A DNA stretch of 64,000 nucleotides from Acanthamoeba sp. SK_2022b (GCA_027943245.1 JANDJZ010000141.1:25152-89151), one strand, 5' to 3'. Positions 44,541 to 56,597 are shown, counted from the first letter of the stretch. The notes: generated by a model from the letters alone, not told the origin. Numbers and translations: made by a program.

Positions 44541-46706
44541 ATGAGGACCCCAGCCTTCCTGCGATTATGGAAAGCGTCCTTTATGTGGCTCCCGTTCTTG
44601 TTGTTGATGAACAACATCTGCGAGATATCTGCTACAACAAGCAATCCTTCATCACAGCTCCATCTGAGCAGTCATAGCCACATGTCCATACGCGCCTTGA
44701 ACAGCTCGGTGAACGGCAACTGCCTGCGGGATAATATTGCCCTTGCGTCGAACCTCGTCATTGGCTCTTCGATTGGGCCACTGTCACTCAACGCGTTCGA
44801 CTGCAGGATCTACCACTTCTCCACCCTCACCAACGACCTCACCGGGAACGACATCACCTTCACCATCACCTCTCCCTCCTCCCCCACCCCCGCCTACACC
44901 ACCTGGCGGTTTTATCGCGAGGAGATCACGTTGGGCCGCAACGATAACGGCTTTGATCTCACCGGTAAGTACACTGCTTCGGTTACATGTTAACCGCAAC
45001 AAAAAAATCAAACAAAACAAAATACCAATATATACTAAGTTACGACGTGACAGGTACGGGCTTGAGCTTTGTAATGCCCAACTGCATGGCCAAGCTCACC
45101 AGCAGGTGGACGTTGACCATCACCTCATCAGAGACCTACAGCCTCACTCTCTCGGCAACTTACAGTACGTAGGCCTCTCCCTTCCTATCCTCCTCGTGAA
45201 CTCTGGAGAGCGGCAAGTTGACACAAATGGCCAATGAACAGCTGCATCCGACGGGGAGGAGGAGCTGATTAGCGGAGTCGACTACGTGGGAACGTGGACG
45301 ACCACCAACGGTTGGCAGCTCTTCCGCTTCACCAGCGACAGCGCTCAGGCCGCGGAGAGGTACCTACAACGTGGCTTGGATTGGAATGTGGAGATACGTA
45401 GGAGGCCCATTGACATATCTGCGAACGGTACAGGGCTGTGGTATCCTTCATCTCGACCACGCCGGAGATGGCGATCTACACCCGGATAGGCGCGTGCCCA
45501 ACCATGCACTACACATACCATTATTCAGGTATGGTAGTAATTCTCTGCGACAATGGTCGAACCCGTCGCTCCGCTCACGTTATCCTTTTTCCCAATATCG
45601 CAGTTATCACGCCCGCGTCAACTGTGGGCGAGTGCGTCAAATGCCACACTTCACTTGCCTGAGAAGTTCACCATCATCTTGCATTGTAACGGGATCTCCT
45701 TGCTCTCCTCCAGGAGTACGATCATGATTGGTAACGCGGCCAGCACGGTGTACGTAGCCATCGCGCCGCTGCCCAGCACCTTCTCGGGATCGGGAGACGT
45801 CACTCTGAGCTACACCATCGGTATGCGCTTCGCTTTGCCTATGCCCCCCCCCCCGATTGAACGCACTAAATTTATGTTTCTCTCGATACAACAGATGCGT
45901 CGGCATGCCAAGTGGTTGCTCTGGCGCTGCCCTTCTGCTCCCAGTGGGACTGGTCCGTAGTGGGCAACGATACCCAAGCCCTCCAGGCCAGAGACTCGAG
46001 TGCCCAGCAGTGCGATCGCCTTCATTGGTTGTCCTATCACTTGGTTGGCGCTGATGATCTGTTGTTGTAACAGATTTTACAACAATACGGCGGAGTTGAT
46101 GCCCCTGGTTGACTCAGGATGCCTAGCGACATTCAAGTCCTTTATCTGCCTCTCCATGGTCGCTCCTCCTTGTAGCACGGTAAGCTGACCAACATTCAAT
46201 TGCCACATTAACATTTTATTTGCCCTTGACACTGTGTCGGTCGTGTAGGTGACCAACTCGCAGATACCGCTGTGCCAGGATTGGTGCAACTTAGTATACG
46301 CCTCGTGTCCTGCAAAGTTCGTCAGCGCTATATTGCAGGCCGAGCTGCGCGACTGGTGTCTCCAACCGGGACTGGAGATCCGAGACCTCACGGCTTTCAC
46401 CAAGACCAAGCCACCCACCAACTGCTACCACACGCCCATCCCCGACCCCATCGACATCTGGGGTGCTACCCACCTGCTCTGCCCTTCCGGTTCGCTTGAT
46501 TAATTTTAGTGTGGTGGACAGACTTCACGGAGCGCCCGATGCGCAACCCGTTGATGTGGACGTTCGTTGGGTTCTCGGCCTACATGGCCGTCGCGCTGCT
46601 GGTGGCGATGGTCGCCACTTGCGCCTTCCTTCGCATCGAGCAAAAGCGCAGAAAGAAGCACCAAGACATGACCGCGCTCCAACAGCTCGGCCTTGCGCTC
46701 GACTAA
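44541..46706 (+). CDS. Single-pass membrane protein with Frizzled-type cysteine-rich domain
   Basis: First ATG in frame at 44541, followed by a signal-anchor-like segment (SFMWLPFLLLMNNICEI). The long extracellular part, from exon 44541..44964 to the exon starting near 45242, has Thr/Ser-rich beta-type sequence. Then comes ACQVVALALPFCSQWDW ... FYNNTAELMPLVDSGC ... FKSFICLSMVAPPC ... IPLCQDWCNLVYASC, the spacing of a Frizzled CRD (C...LPxC; L-x-C-x...F-x-C-x...P-x-C; C-x3-C-x6-C). The last exon gives one transmembrane helix (FVGFSAYMAVALLVAMVATCAF) and a short basic tail (RIEQKRRKKHQ). No seven-helix region follows, so it is not a Frizzled receptor proper. The frame between about 45600 and 45690 is unresolved: the exon reading VITPAST hits a stop unless a very short intron is removed. 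Confidence 0.65.
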
Positions 46707-46822
46707 CATGTGTCGTTGCCAATCATCACTCTGCCTCTCTCTTCTCCTGTTCATACTCATCTGCTGCCATTCACAATCGTCACATAAATAGTGCATTAAT
46801 TTGATATATTTCGTAAATCTAT

Positions 46823-48298
46823 TTACATGAGGTCAATGCAGTTGGAAGGGAAAAGGCCCCTCTTCTTCGTCGACACCAGCTCGCCTTCCCACCAACCCGA
46901 TTCTGACCTGCAGTCGTGTGTGTTCGCGATTGTGGCCCGACGTTAGCGCGCATGTGCGACTTGCATTTTGACTTGCGCCTCCACCTACCTCTTGTAGATG
47001 ACCACGACGTCGTCCACCGCCAAGTCGAGCTCGTCATCCCGCTGTGCCTGGTACTCGTGGGCCACCCGCGCGCGGTCCACCTCGACCGGCGACGTCTGCC
47101 CGTCGGGCCTGCCGCGCGGGGTGAACAGCGGCTCGCCGGCCACGTCCACCACCTCCACGAACACGCCCTGCACCAGGCCCACCAATCCCTGCCTCTTGGC
47201 TACACATGTGCACGCGCTCAGTGGTAAGCGGTTTGCCTGCGTCTCACGAGGGAGAGGCTGGGCCTTACCGAGGTACCACGGCCGCTCGTCGCAGTGCTCG
47301 TTCATCTCCACGGTGAGCCCGTCGCCGACGCCACACTCGAGCTCGTGTTTGTACTTGGGTGTGTAGGCATGCACGACCCGCGCCTTCTTCTCGGTGGACC
47401 GCGGGCACTGGGCGGCGATGCGCGCCTTGATGTGGTTTCGCTCCTGCTCGGCCTGCTCGAGCAGGGCCCGGTACCGCTCCACCTCCTCCCTCTTGGCCGC
47501 CAGCTGGTGGTAGAGCTCGCACCGCGCCACCAACTGCTCCGGCGGCGGCGGTCCCCCCGAACTCTTGTACAGCGCCAACTGCACACAACGCGCTCACGTG
47601 CGTAAATACGAGCGCGCGTGCAATCACTGAGAGAGGGAGAGGCATACCTTGCCGAGGCCACTGCCATGGATGAGTCGCCGCTCCTGCTGGATCGACTCGC
47701 GCGCCGGCGCGGGTGCCGAGGTTAGGCTGGGGAGCGGGCGGTGTACCACGGCCGGCGCCGGCCGGCTCACGAGACGGGGCAGGTCCACGATGGGCGGCGG
47801 TATGGGCGCGCGCGCCAACGTCGACATGGACGGGGGCGAAGACGGGGGCGACGAGGAGGGCGACAATGGGGAGTCGTGCGCCAGATGCGACGTAGGCGGC
47901 AGCAGGGGCAGCGGCTGCTTGGGGCGACGGGTGGGGTTGCAGCTCGAGCTGTGTTGGAGGCGGAGCGTGGCGTAGGCCGAGGTCGGCTCGCTGGTGGCGA
48001 GCGACGAGACCAGCGCCGCGCGGCTCGTGCCGCTGCCTCGCGCCTCGGCCGGCAACACCGACACCGTGGCCGCGCCGACCGGCGCGGGGGTATTGCTTGC
48101 CGGGGAGGACGGCGCCGCCGTCGCCGCCGGGGAGGACTTGGGCAAGCGGTTCAGGGACGGCGTCGACGCGGGCGACTCGGACGACTTCAGGCTGCGCAGG
48201 CGGAGCGCCGACTGGAGCTGTGGAGGGAGGCTCAGCGTGAAGCTTAAATGCGCGTCGGACGGCGAGTCTGTCGTTGGTTTTGCTTCAGCATGGACTCA

Positions 48299-48361
<63 letters not shown>

Positions 48362-51055
48362 AGAGGAGAGACTTACTCTGGCGGTCTTTGATGACGAAGC
48401 GCTCGATCCGGTCGCGATCCTTAATGCCAAAGGACTTGACCTGCTGGACCTTCTTGCTCTCCAAGAGCATGCGCTTGGCAGACCTCTTGGCGCCGCTGGC
48501 GCTGTTGCTGTTGCTGTTGCCGTCCTCGGCCCGGTCCTTCTCGCGCTTCTCCCTGTCCTCCTTGATCCGCTTCTCCTTGCGTTCCTTGCGCTCTTCCCGG
48601 TCCTTCTCCTTTCTCTCCTTGCGCTCCTCCCGGTAGCCGCGCTTCTCTTCCACGGGCGCCGGCTCGCTGGGCACCAGCAGGTTGGCGATCGCGACAAAGC
48701 CCGAAGCCTGCGCGCGCACGCACAGTCAGGCCACGCGCGCCCATGATAGAGTGGGGAGGTCTCGCGCCTTGGCGATGGCCACGGGCGAGTAGATGGGGTC
48801 GGAGCAGCGGGCGCTGTCGGCGTTGAACTCCTCGACCAGAATCTTGACGATCTCCATGTGCCCCTTCTTCGCCGCAAAGTAGAGAAGGCTGCAGACCCAT
48901 TTTGAAAAAGAAATAGATAAATGAAATTAATAACGATTTTAAAATATTTGAAGAAAAAGGATGACAGCGTACGTGCGACCCTTGGCGTCAAAGGCGTTGA
49001 CGGCTCCCGGCTGCGCCGCCAGTAGCTGGCGGAGTGTGGCCGCGTCGTTGGACTTGCAGGCCTGCGCCATCGGCGTCGACTCTTCATGACACATGCGTCA
49101 GCGCGACGAAAAGAGAGAGAGAGAGAGAGAGAGAGGCTTGGAGGCCTCGAGATAGAGATAGCGAACCTGCGGTCTTTCGCTTGCTGTCAGTGTAGAGCCT
49201 GCTCTGGGCGTCGATGTCGACGCTCCACTGGCGCATCTCGGCGTTGTCCTTGGCGTAGAAGATTACCGTTACCCCCTCCTTGGATCTGACCAACACCTGC
49301 AGATGGAAATCCGCCAGAGCGATCGCCCCGGGCGACGTCACTCTGACACCAGACCAAGACTCGATCAGCGTGTGCGCGTGTGCGCGTGTGCGTATGCGTG
49401 CGTACCCAACGTTGATGGTGGTGGGAATGTTTACGGGCCCTACAGAGCGCACGGTGGCTTCGAAGAGGCTGATCATTGCCAGAAACATGAGCTGCTCGCC
49501 GTGCTCGTCGGTGGCCTCGGCCAGCAGGAGCGAATCGTTGAACAGCACGACCAGGCACGGCACCTGCTGTCCGCGTATCGTCTTCTTCACCATCCCCTCC
49601 TTCACGATGATGCGGCTGGGCTTTACCAAACTCGCCAACTACGTTTGTGTTTGTCTCTGAGTCAGTTCTTGTTGTTGGTGATGGAATGGGTGGAATTCGT
49701 CTATGCGTGCCTTGTCTTTTTTCTTGGCTTGTGCGTCGCATTGGAGCTTACAGTGGAGCTGCCACAGCCGCTGGCGGTTCTCGAGTCGGCTCTTGGTGTC
49801 ATTTACATACTGCGCGACTTCGGTGATAACCTTCTTAGCTTCCTGTCATGTGACAACGCGGACGTCATTGGCATCAATTGGCTTACAGGCCTGGCATGTC
49901 ACTTCTCGAGAGGAGATATAAGCTTGTTCGTAAGCAGATGGCGTACCAGAAGATCTGCATAGTCAACGTGCGTGTCCGCCGTGTACTTGATCATTTCTCG
50001 CAAAAGCAGCTCATATCGTGGAATCCGTTGCACTGCAACACACGGTTAAGGGTCGAGTTTTGTAGGCTGCATTTACATCTACCTTGTGATTGGATGGCGG
50101 CGTACCTGGGAGGATGAGCAGTTGGGACATGTACCAATCGCCTCGCACGTCTTCCGTGGGCCCTTTTCGGGATTGGAAGAAAGGCATGAACTTCTTGTTC
50201 TGTTGAAGGCTGCTCAAGAACTTAAGCGCCGATTCGTAGTTGTTGACGTAGGCCGTGTATACCTTGAGGCAGGGCGCCTGTGTAGTTGTTGTGTTCCTTA
50301 CGTCACTATTCGCACAAACGCACAGCGAGAGAGTGGGAGATGGTTTTTTACGATTTTGAGAAGCACGTCGCCCACTTTGGAGTCCTCGCTTCGCCAGTCG
50401 ACCACCCGGGTATAGAGCTGCTCGAGGAGGTCCTCGTGTAGCTTGCAGATGATGTTGATGCCCGAGAAGCTCATAGTGAGGTCCTTGCCCGCCACGTCGG
50501 GATGCTCCTTCATCAGCTGCGTAAGAGGAACCAGGTACTCCTGCAAAAGTGTGAAGATTTGATAAATAATTAATACCTTATTATGTCTTTCAATATGTAT
50601 CACTACCAGCAATGAATAAAGCCATTTAATGTCGTTAATAATTTTTAATTGTTAATAATAATAAAGCAAGGAAGGTTTTGATGTACGGCGAGGAGGTATC
50701 GTAGATTGTCGACGTAGGTGCGCTCTGTGGAGTGGAGCTCTTCCGCGATCTTCTTGCGCGTGCTCTGCCTTTGCTCTGCTCGCCGCCCCCACGAAACGAT
50801 GGTTAGGAGAGAAAGAAGGATCAGGAAAAGGGAGACGAGGGCTAATGAGAGGGTTCGCTCCCATCTCTATAGAAGGGGCAGCGTACGGTCGGCGCTGCGA
50901 GGGCTGGTGCAGTCGCCAGTGGACAGCGAGCGCCCAGCGTTGATCTCTTGTGAAGATGGTTGTGGCTTTTCCACCTCTGGATTCGAGGGAGAGGTCACCG
51001 CATGGTCATTTTCGCCGTTGTGGCCTGTTCCGCTCAGGTCCCCTCGGGCTTCCAT
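46823..51055 (-). CDS. RhoGEF with DH, PH, ankyrin and two SH3 domains
   Basis: Read 5' to 3': an acidic/Ser-rich N-terminus (ATG 51055); a DH domain with RKKIAEELHSTERTYVDNLR, LLEQLYTRVVDW, NYESALKFL and the conserved VQRIPRYELLLREMIKYT; a PH domain (IIVKEGMVKKTIRGQQV ... VTVIFYAKDNAEMRQWSVDI); ankyrin repeats (AQACKSNDAATLRQLLAAQP, LLYFAAKKGHMEIVKILVEE); a Lys/Glu/Arg-rich coil; a Pro/Ser-rich linker; and two SH3 domains (ARVVHAYTPKYKHELECGVG, then DRARVAHEYQAQRDDELDLA ending GWWEGELV and GLFPSNCIDLM). It should activate Rho/Rac GTPases at membranes and bind proline-rich partners. Several introns carry GA or CA repeats. The ATG at 51055 is preceded in frame by TTG, so the true start could lie in an upstream exon. 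Confidence 0.85.
48299..48360. repeat. (CA)n microsatellite in RhoGEF intron
   Basis: About 31 CA units on the plus strand, GT in the transcript. Confidence 0.95.
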
Positions 51056-51381
51056 CTCCAAGCCTGAAGTACTTGGGCGCGGCCGCTAATAACGGACGGT
51101 CGTAAAAAGAAAATTAAAATCGAAAAAATGATAAGCTCTTACTCGCAAAAATGGAAAATGTACAAAAACGGAAATTGGCGAAAAAGGGCACCTGGGTTTT
51201 TTGTGGACAGGCAGCTTTGGCGATTGGCTGCTGGTCTTTGCTGGACACGCGGCTCACCATGGTCAGGTCAGCATGTCACACACCACATTAACCGTTGGAC
51301 TGACTCGTGAGGGAGGGGCGAGTAAGGGAATTCTATGGGCTGTTGTTGGATAAGAAGAGGAGGGAGCCCTCAAGCCGTTAC
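51056..51381. other. Intergenic region between RhoGEF and RPP40 genes
   Basis: Upstream of the RhoGEF start, downstream of the RPP40 stop (both minus strand). AT-rich around 51090-51160. No gene seen. Confidence 0.4.
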
Positions 51382-52540
51382 TCAGGCCGAGTAGGTGTCG
51401 TTTTTGCCGGTGGCAACAAACAACCAGTACTGCTCGTTAGGCAACACCACAAACACGTAGTCGTTCTCGCCGCCTGGTGGCACATCGCCAGCTCCGTGCT
51501 CGTTCCTCCCCCTGCCCCCCCCCAACCAACAACCATGTGTCCCAAGACGAGAGGTGAGCGAAACGCACACCACGAGGGATCGGGAGAGGAGAGGGGGCCG
51601 AGCTTGCATTACCAGGACAGCGGGGCGTCTTCGAATCCCGTCACCATCACGGCCGCCCAAGGCACGGTCTTGTCTGCCACCTGCACGCGCATGCACGCGT
51701 TGAATATCTTTATAAATAAATTAAAATTAAAAAAAGGCCAGCCGCTGAGTACCAGCTTTCGCGCTTTCGTGAGCAGGTCATCGATGAACGTGCACGGGAC
51801 GAGGCCGCGCCACTGGAAGTGCAGGGCCTTGGCGGCGTTGTGGAATTGCTCGAGCGACTGGAACGGGTGAGGGCCCTCCGACTTTGTCGACGACAGGCCC
51901 CTGCGATAGCCACAAATAGATTAAAAAAAAATGTCATTTGTTGAGTTGATGGCCAATGAACGTTGCCTCTCGCGTTGCGTGCCCAGGAGGCTTGGCTCAA
52001 GGGCGGGATGCGCGTACCGTGTGGCGGCGTTGGCGACGAGGCCCAGGTACTCGAACACGTCGTGCAGGAAGGCCCGGGCTTCGTCGCTGGTCTGCGACGG
52101 TTTCCTCTTGCCCTTGCCCTTGCCAGCGCCCAGTTGCATGTTCATCATCACCTGCTCTATCTTATCCATCTGCTTCTTATTCTTGTCGTCGTCGTCGTCG
52201 TCATCATCATCATCATCGTCGTCCATCTCTTCTTCATCGTCGTCATCGTCATCGTCGTCTTCAACCTTGGTCTTGGCAAAATCGTGGTCGGCCGCCGTCG
52301 TCTCGACGGCCTTTTCCTTTCCTTTCCTCGAAGCCGGCGCTGTGGGCGACAGACTATAGGCCTCGGTCTCGTGCGCCGCAGCTGCGGTCGCAGTCGTGCG
52401 GAAGAGGCGGGTCAGCAGCGGCTCGTCGATGACGGGGACCCTCAGGTCCTTCAGCAGGCGACTGGCCTCCTGCAACTTGAGCGGCTTGGCCTTGACCGCC
52501 CGCGCGAATTCCATCTTCTTGGTCTTGCCCTCTACCATCA

Positions 52541-52621
<81 letters not shown>

Positions 52622-53833
52622 AGCGTAAATGCCTCAATGAGCGCTTGTGGACCACAGGCGTACCGACAGACCAGGAGGCCAGGAGTTCAACGTCGCTCAG
52701 TCGATCCGATAGACACCAACGCACTCTGCATGGATTCAGATGAGGAAGGGCAACAGAGTCGAGTCACGAGGCGAGTCGCAGCCGATGCGCACGGGCGGGG
52801 ATTTGTGGGGGGGGGGCAGCGGTGCTGCTGTCCTACCGCTCGTAGAATTTCTGGCCCGGGACAAAGTTTGGCGCGCACAGATCGATGTGAATGTCTGGAG
52901 AGGAGGGCAGGTCAGGAGCGAGAGCGGCCACCAACCAATGAACGGAGGCGACACAGAATAACAATAATAACAATAATGATAAGAATAACGATTGAAGGGG
53001 GAGTGGCGTGTGCTGTACTGTAACGCTGCGTCTGCTTGAACACGCTCTTCCTGCCCTCGAGGCCCAGCTGCTCGTAGGTCTCCTTGTCGACCGAAAGCAC
53101 GAGGGTGGCCTTGCCTTTGCCGCCTGGCGCGATCGCATTTCGGTCGACAGGTCAGCGCAACCGCAGACTCGAATCTCGGGGGGGAGGGAGCAACGTGTGC
53201 TCTACACAACGATCCTTGAGAGGTCGTGCGGCTTACCGAGGGGCACGATAGCGGCCACGTTGTGTCGGTCGATGCCGGTGCCCACGCTGATCGCCGTGAA
53301 CTGGCCCGTCTTCATGTACCTGATGTGGACGCGGCCTGAGCCAAGATGCAACGGACACGACGAGACAGAGACCGCCCGTCGTGTCGGTGGCGGAGGCGCA
53401 CCTGGCGATGAAGTTGGGGTGCAGCAGGTCCACCAGCTGACACTGAAGCAGGTAGAAGAAGGGCTCGTCTCCGTCGTCAGGCGCGGTTGACGAGTGCTCG
53501 CTGTCCCAATAGCGCGGCTGAGCGGGATTGCTCCCTTGCCGGAAAGCGGCGTTGATCTCTGCGAGGGTCTGCTTCTCCAGAGCCTCGCGATTCTGAGATT
53601 GTGCCACCACTGCTGGACAGAACACCTCCGCCTTTGTGGACAAGGTAAGAATTAACAATCGATTACAATAAAATGTGCCTGCGATTTTAAGAAAATGAAG
53701 GAAAGATTGGTGCCTTGTAGTTGAACCAGTGTGTGTGCAAGGTCTGAATATGGGTAGACTGTGGGTGGGCGAAGCTGGACCGCCACACGGAAAGCCGCGG
53801 CCCCTTCACCGACGGCAATCGGAACACCTCCAT
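51382..53833 (-). CDS. RPP40: RNase P/MRP protein subunit p40 homologue
   Basis: Start ATG at 53833 (MEVFRLPSVKGPRL); exon 1 is 53833..53714 and exon 2 starts at 53631. Recognisable RPP40 blocks: VHIRYMKTGQFTAI, then LVLSVDKETYEQLGLEGRKS, then IHIDLCAPNFVPGQKFYER, then a C-terminal region with ARAFLHDVFEYLGLVA, VPWAAVMVTGFEDAPLSW and YVFVVLPNEQYWLFVATG, ending at 51382. p40 is a protein subunit of nuclear RNase P and RNase MRP, which process pre-tRNA and pre-rRNA. Between the two conserved halves lies a long low-complexity insert with an Asp/Glu run at about 52170-52270 and a Lys-rich segment. Intron 1 appears to start with GC: AAG|GCACCA keeps the frame and no GT is near. Confidence 0.8.
52532..52618. 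repeat. (CA)n microsatellite in RPP40 intron
   Basis: About 40 CA units on the plus strand, GT on the sense strand of RPP40. Confidence 0.95.
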
Positions 53834-54049
53834 CTTCGCTTGTCCTCTCGGAAGAATTTTTTTATTTTATTTTTTTTTCTCTTCCATCAAGCCAATGTAA
53901 AAGAAATCAACTTTTCTTTTTTTGTTGTACTCGTCACACCAGGAACGATGTACATCCCTCCCTACCATTCTTTAGGTCCCCATATGTTCTCGAGCGTGAA
54001 AGGCGTCCCTCATGTTCTTCAGTCTTTTCGTTTGATTAAATTATAGAAA
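53834..54049. promoter_or_regulatory. Divergent promoter region, RPP40 / DLH-peroxiredoxin
   Basis: 216 bases between two divergent start codons, with T-rich tracts at 53858-53945. No ORF. Confidence 0.45.
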
Positions 54050-56459
54050 ATGGCCGATCACGCTCACTCGGCAGAGGAACTAGCGCCCTACACCGAAGAG
54101 GAGAACAAGATTCACTTCGTTAGTGAGAGCGATTGGTCGCAGTGTCCCGCGTACATCTTTGGTCAAGAGGGTACGTGCCCTGCCAGATATGCCGTGGCAA
54201 AACGGGCTTTAATCGCGATGTGGCGCAGACCACTTGGGCATTGGCGTCGTGGTGATCCAGGAGTGGTGGGGTATCAACCACCAGGTACGATTTAAACCGC
54301 TCTTGGAGCTGCAGGCCCTTGTCCGCTCACTCCATTCTACTCGATTTTGCCTCCTTTCCCCCCATCGCTGCGCAGATCGTCGATGTGGCCAAGCTGGTGG
54401 CCAATAACGGCTTCCGCGCTCTCGTGCCCGACCTGTACTGCTATCCTCCTCGCCAGAGAGCAACACCTCTCAGCTAACAACCTTCAACTGGGCCCATTGT
54501 TGCACGTGCCCTCTGCCCCGTGTCCAGGTATCGTGGCAAGGTCGCCATCGACAACGAGAACGCCGGCCACCTGATGAACGGCCTGAACTGGGCTGGCGCC
54601 GTCAAGGTATGAGTGATCACTACGGCGTTGTCTCTTCTACGCCATGCTGAGACACACAACACAACACAACACAACACAACACAACACAACACAACACAAC
54701 ACAACACAACACAAAACACACGCACACACCACATAACAGGACATCAAGGGCGCAGTGCAGTACCTGAAGGCTACGGGCTCGCGCAAGGTGGTCGTCATCG
54801 GTTTCTGCATGGGCGGCGCCCTGACTCTCGCCAGCGCTGCGCTCGTGCCCGAGGTCGACGCTGGTACGCTCCACGCGCCCCTCTGAGTCGCCGGCCTGTT
54901 TGCTCACTCGAGAACGCTCGTGGCCACAGTCGTGCCCTACTACGGCATCCCGCCGGCCCAGCTGGCCGACGTGGCGACCATCCGCGTGCCCATCCTCGGC
55001 CACTTCGCCGAGCTGGACACCTATCCCAACTTCTCCGATCCCCAGGTACGCCTCATTTATTTATTTGTTTTGTTTAATAAGAAATTAAATTAAATTAAAT
55101 TAAATTTGAAATTCATTGTTATTTTGGCGTTGTTTTTGACGTGAAACGCCTTTGTTCGGGAGACAGGCGGTGCGTGACTTGGAGGCGAAGCTCAAGGCAG
55201 CCAACGCCGATTTCCAGCTCATCACGCACAAGGGCGTGGGCCACGGCTTCGTCAACCCCATCTACCACGCCCCTCAGGTTCGGCCACCACCACCAAACCG
55301 CACGCACGCGCGGTGCAACGTTGAGTGCCATCGACAACAAAATTGAATTGACGACCTGCCCCCTCCCAATGTCTTGTGCAGTCTGTGATCGACGAGTCGT
55401 GGGAGCAGACCTTTGCCTTCATCAGGAAGAAGCTCAACGTCGCCAGCGTGGGCTTCCCGGCTCCCCATTTCGAGGAGGAGGCCGTCGTCGGCCAGGACTT
55501 CAAGACCCTCAAGCTCTCCGACTACAAGGGTACGCCTGATCTTACGATAATTCAAAAGCTTATTAACATCTTAAATTAATATATAATATTTTTTAAATAT
55601 TAATTCAAATAATTAATTGTATGGCTGTGTGTGGCGGGCAGGCAAGTACCTGGTGCTCTTCTTCTACCCTTTGGATTTCACGTTCGTCTGCCCCACCGAG
55701 CTGCTGGCCTTCTCCGACCGCATCAAGGAGTTCCAGGACATCAACACCGAGGTACCGTGCACGACTCGAAATTTATACTTTTTTTCTCTCTGATAATTTT
55801 TTAACAAATTATTCGTTTTTTAAAATTCACGTACAATTAATTAACTCATTAAATAAATGTCGCGTGTGTCCAGGTGGTGGGCGCGTCCGTGGACAGCAAG
55901 TATGCGCACCTCGCGTGGCTGAACATGCCGCGCAAGGCCGGCGGACTGGGCGGCGCGCTCAACTACCCGCTCGTCGCTGATCTCCGCCAGAAGATGGCCA
56001 GGGACTACGACGTGCTGATCGAGGGCGAGGGCCACACCCTGCGGGGCCTCTTCATCATCAACCCGCAAGGTTCACCGACTCCCTCACCCGCCATCGCGAC
56101 CTCGACTACACAACTTTCGAGCGCCGCGCGGTCCCTTGCTAATCTCGTTGTCATCGGTGAGCAGGCGTCGTGGTGCAGATCACCAAGAACGACAGCCCCG
56201 TTGGCCGCAACGTCGACGAGGTGCTCCGCCTCGTGAAGGCCTTCCAGTACGTCGACGAGCACGGCGAGGTGCGCTCCTCAGACAGCAATTTTGAAATTCT
56301 TTTCTTTTTTTGTCATTTATGTTTATTTATTTATATATTTAAATTTAATGGTGTTGGGGGTCGTCTACGCAGGTGTGCCCCGTGAACTGGACTCCGGGCG
56401 CGGCCACGATGAAGCCCGACCCCAAGGCCTCGCTGCGCTACTTCGAAAAGGTCAACTGA
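54050..56459 (+). CDS. Dienelactone hydrolase fused to 2-Cys peroxiredoxin
   Basis: Twelve exons in phase: 54050..54170, 54229..54284, 54376..54434, 54528..54606, 54740..54863, 54930..55045, 55167..55277, 55382..55529, 55642..55751, 55874..56069, 56165..56268, 56373..56459; 436 residues. The N-terminal ~240 residues are a dienelactone hydrolase: [13 protein letters not shown], nucleophile GFCMGG (54800-54817), Asp in HFAELDTY and His in GVGHGF. The C-terminal ~195 residues are a typical 2-Cys peroxiredoxin: [14 protein letters not shown] (peroxidatic Cys, near 55690), [22 protein letters not shown], and resolving Cys in EVCPVNW (56373). The junction [13 protein letters not shown] end of DLH to [10 protein letters not shown] of the peroxiredoxin lies inside one exon (55382..55529), so this is a true fusion. 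Role: probably coupled hydrolysis and peroxide removal in the cytosol, by inference. Confidence 0.92.
54653..54713 (+). repeat. (ACACA)n pentanucleotide repeat in intron
   Basis: About 11 units of ACACA/AACAC in intron 54607-54739. Confidence 0.95.
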
Positions 56460-56597
56460 GCCCCCCCCCCAAACCTCTGCCTCTCATCGCGCCTCGTGCT
56501 TCAAATTTGACCCAGGACATCGGAGAGATGGAGCCAAGACAATAAAGGGCGTTCGTCACCTCCGCTGACACGCTTCTTACACCACACACTACCACAG

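Noticed and set aside
54653..54713. Telomere-like repeat
   Set aside because: The ACACA unit has no G-rich telomere pattern and lies inside an intron of a well-defined gene.
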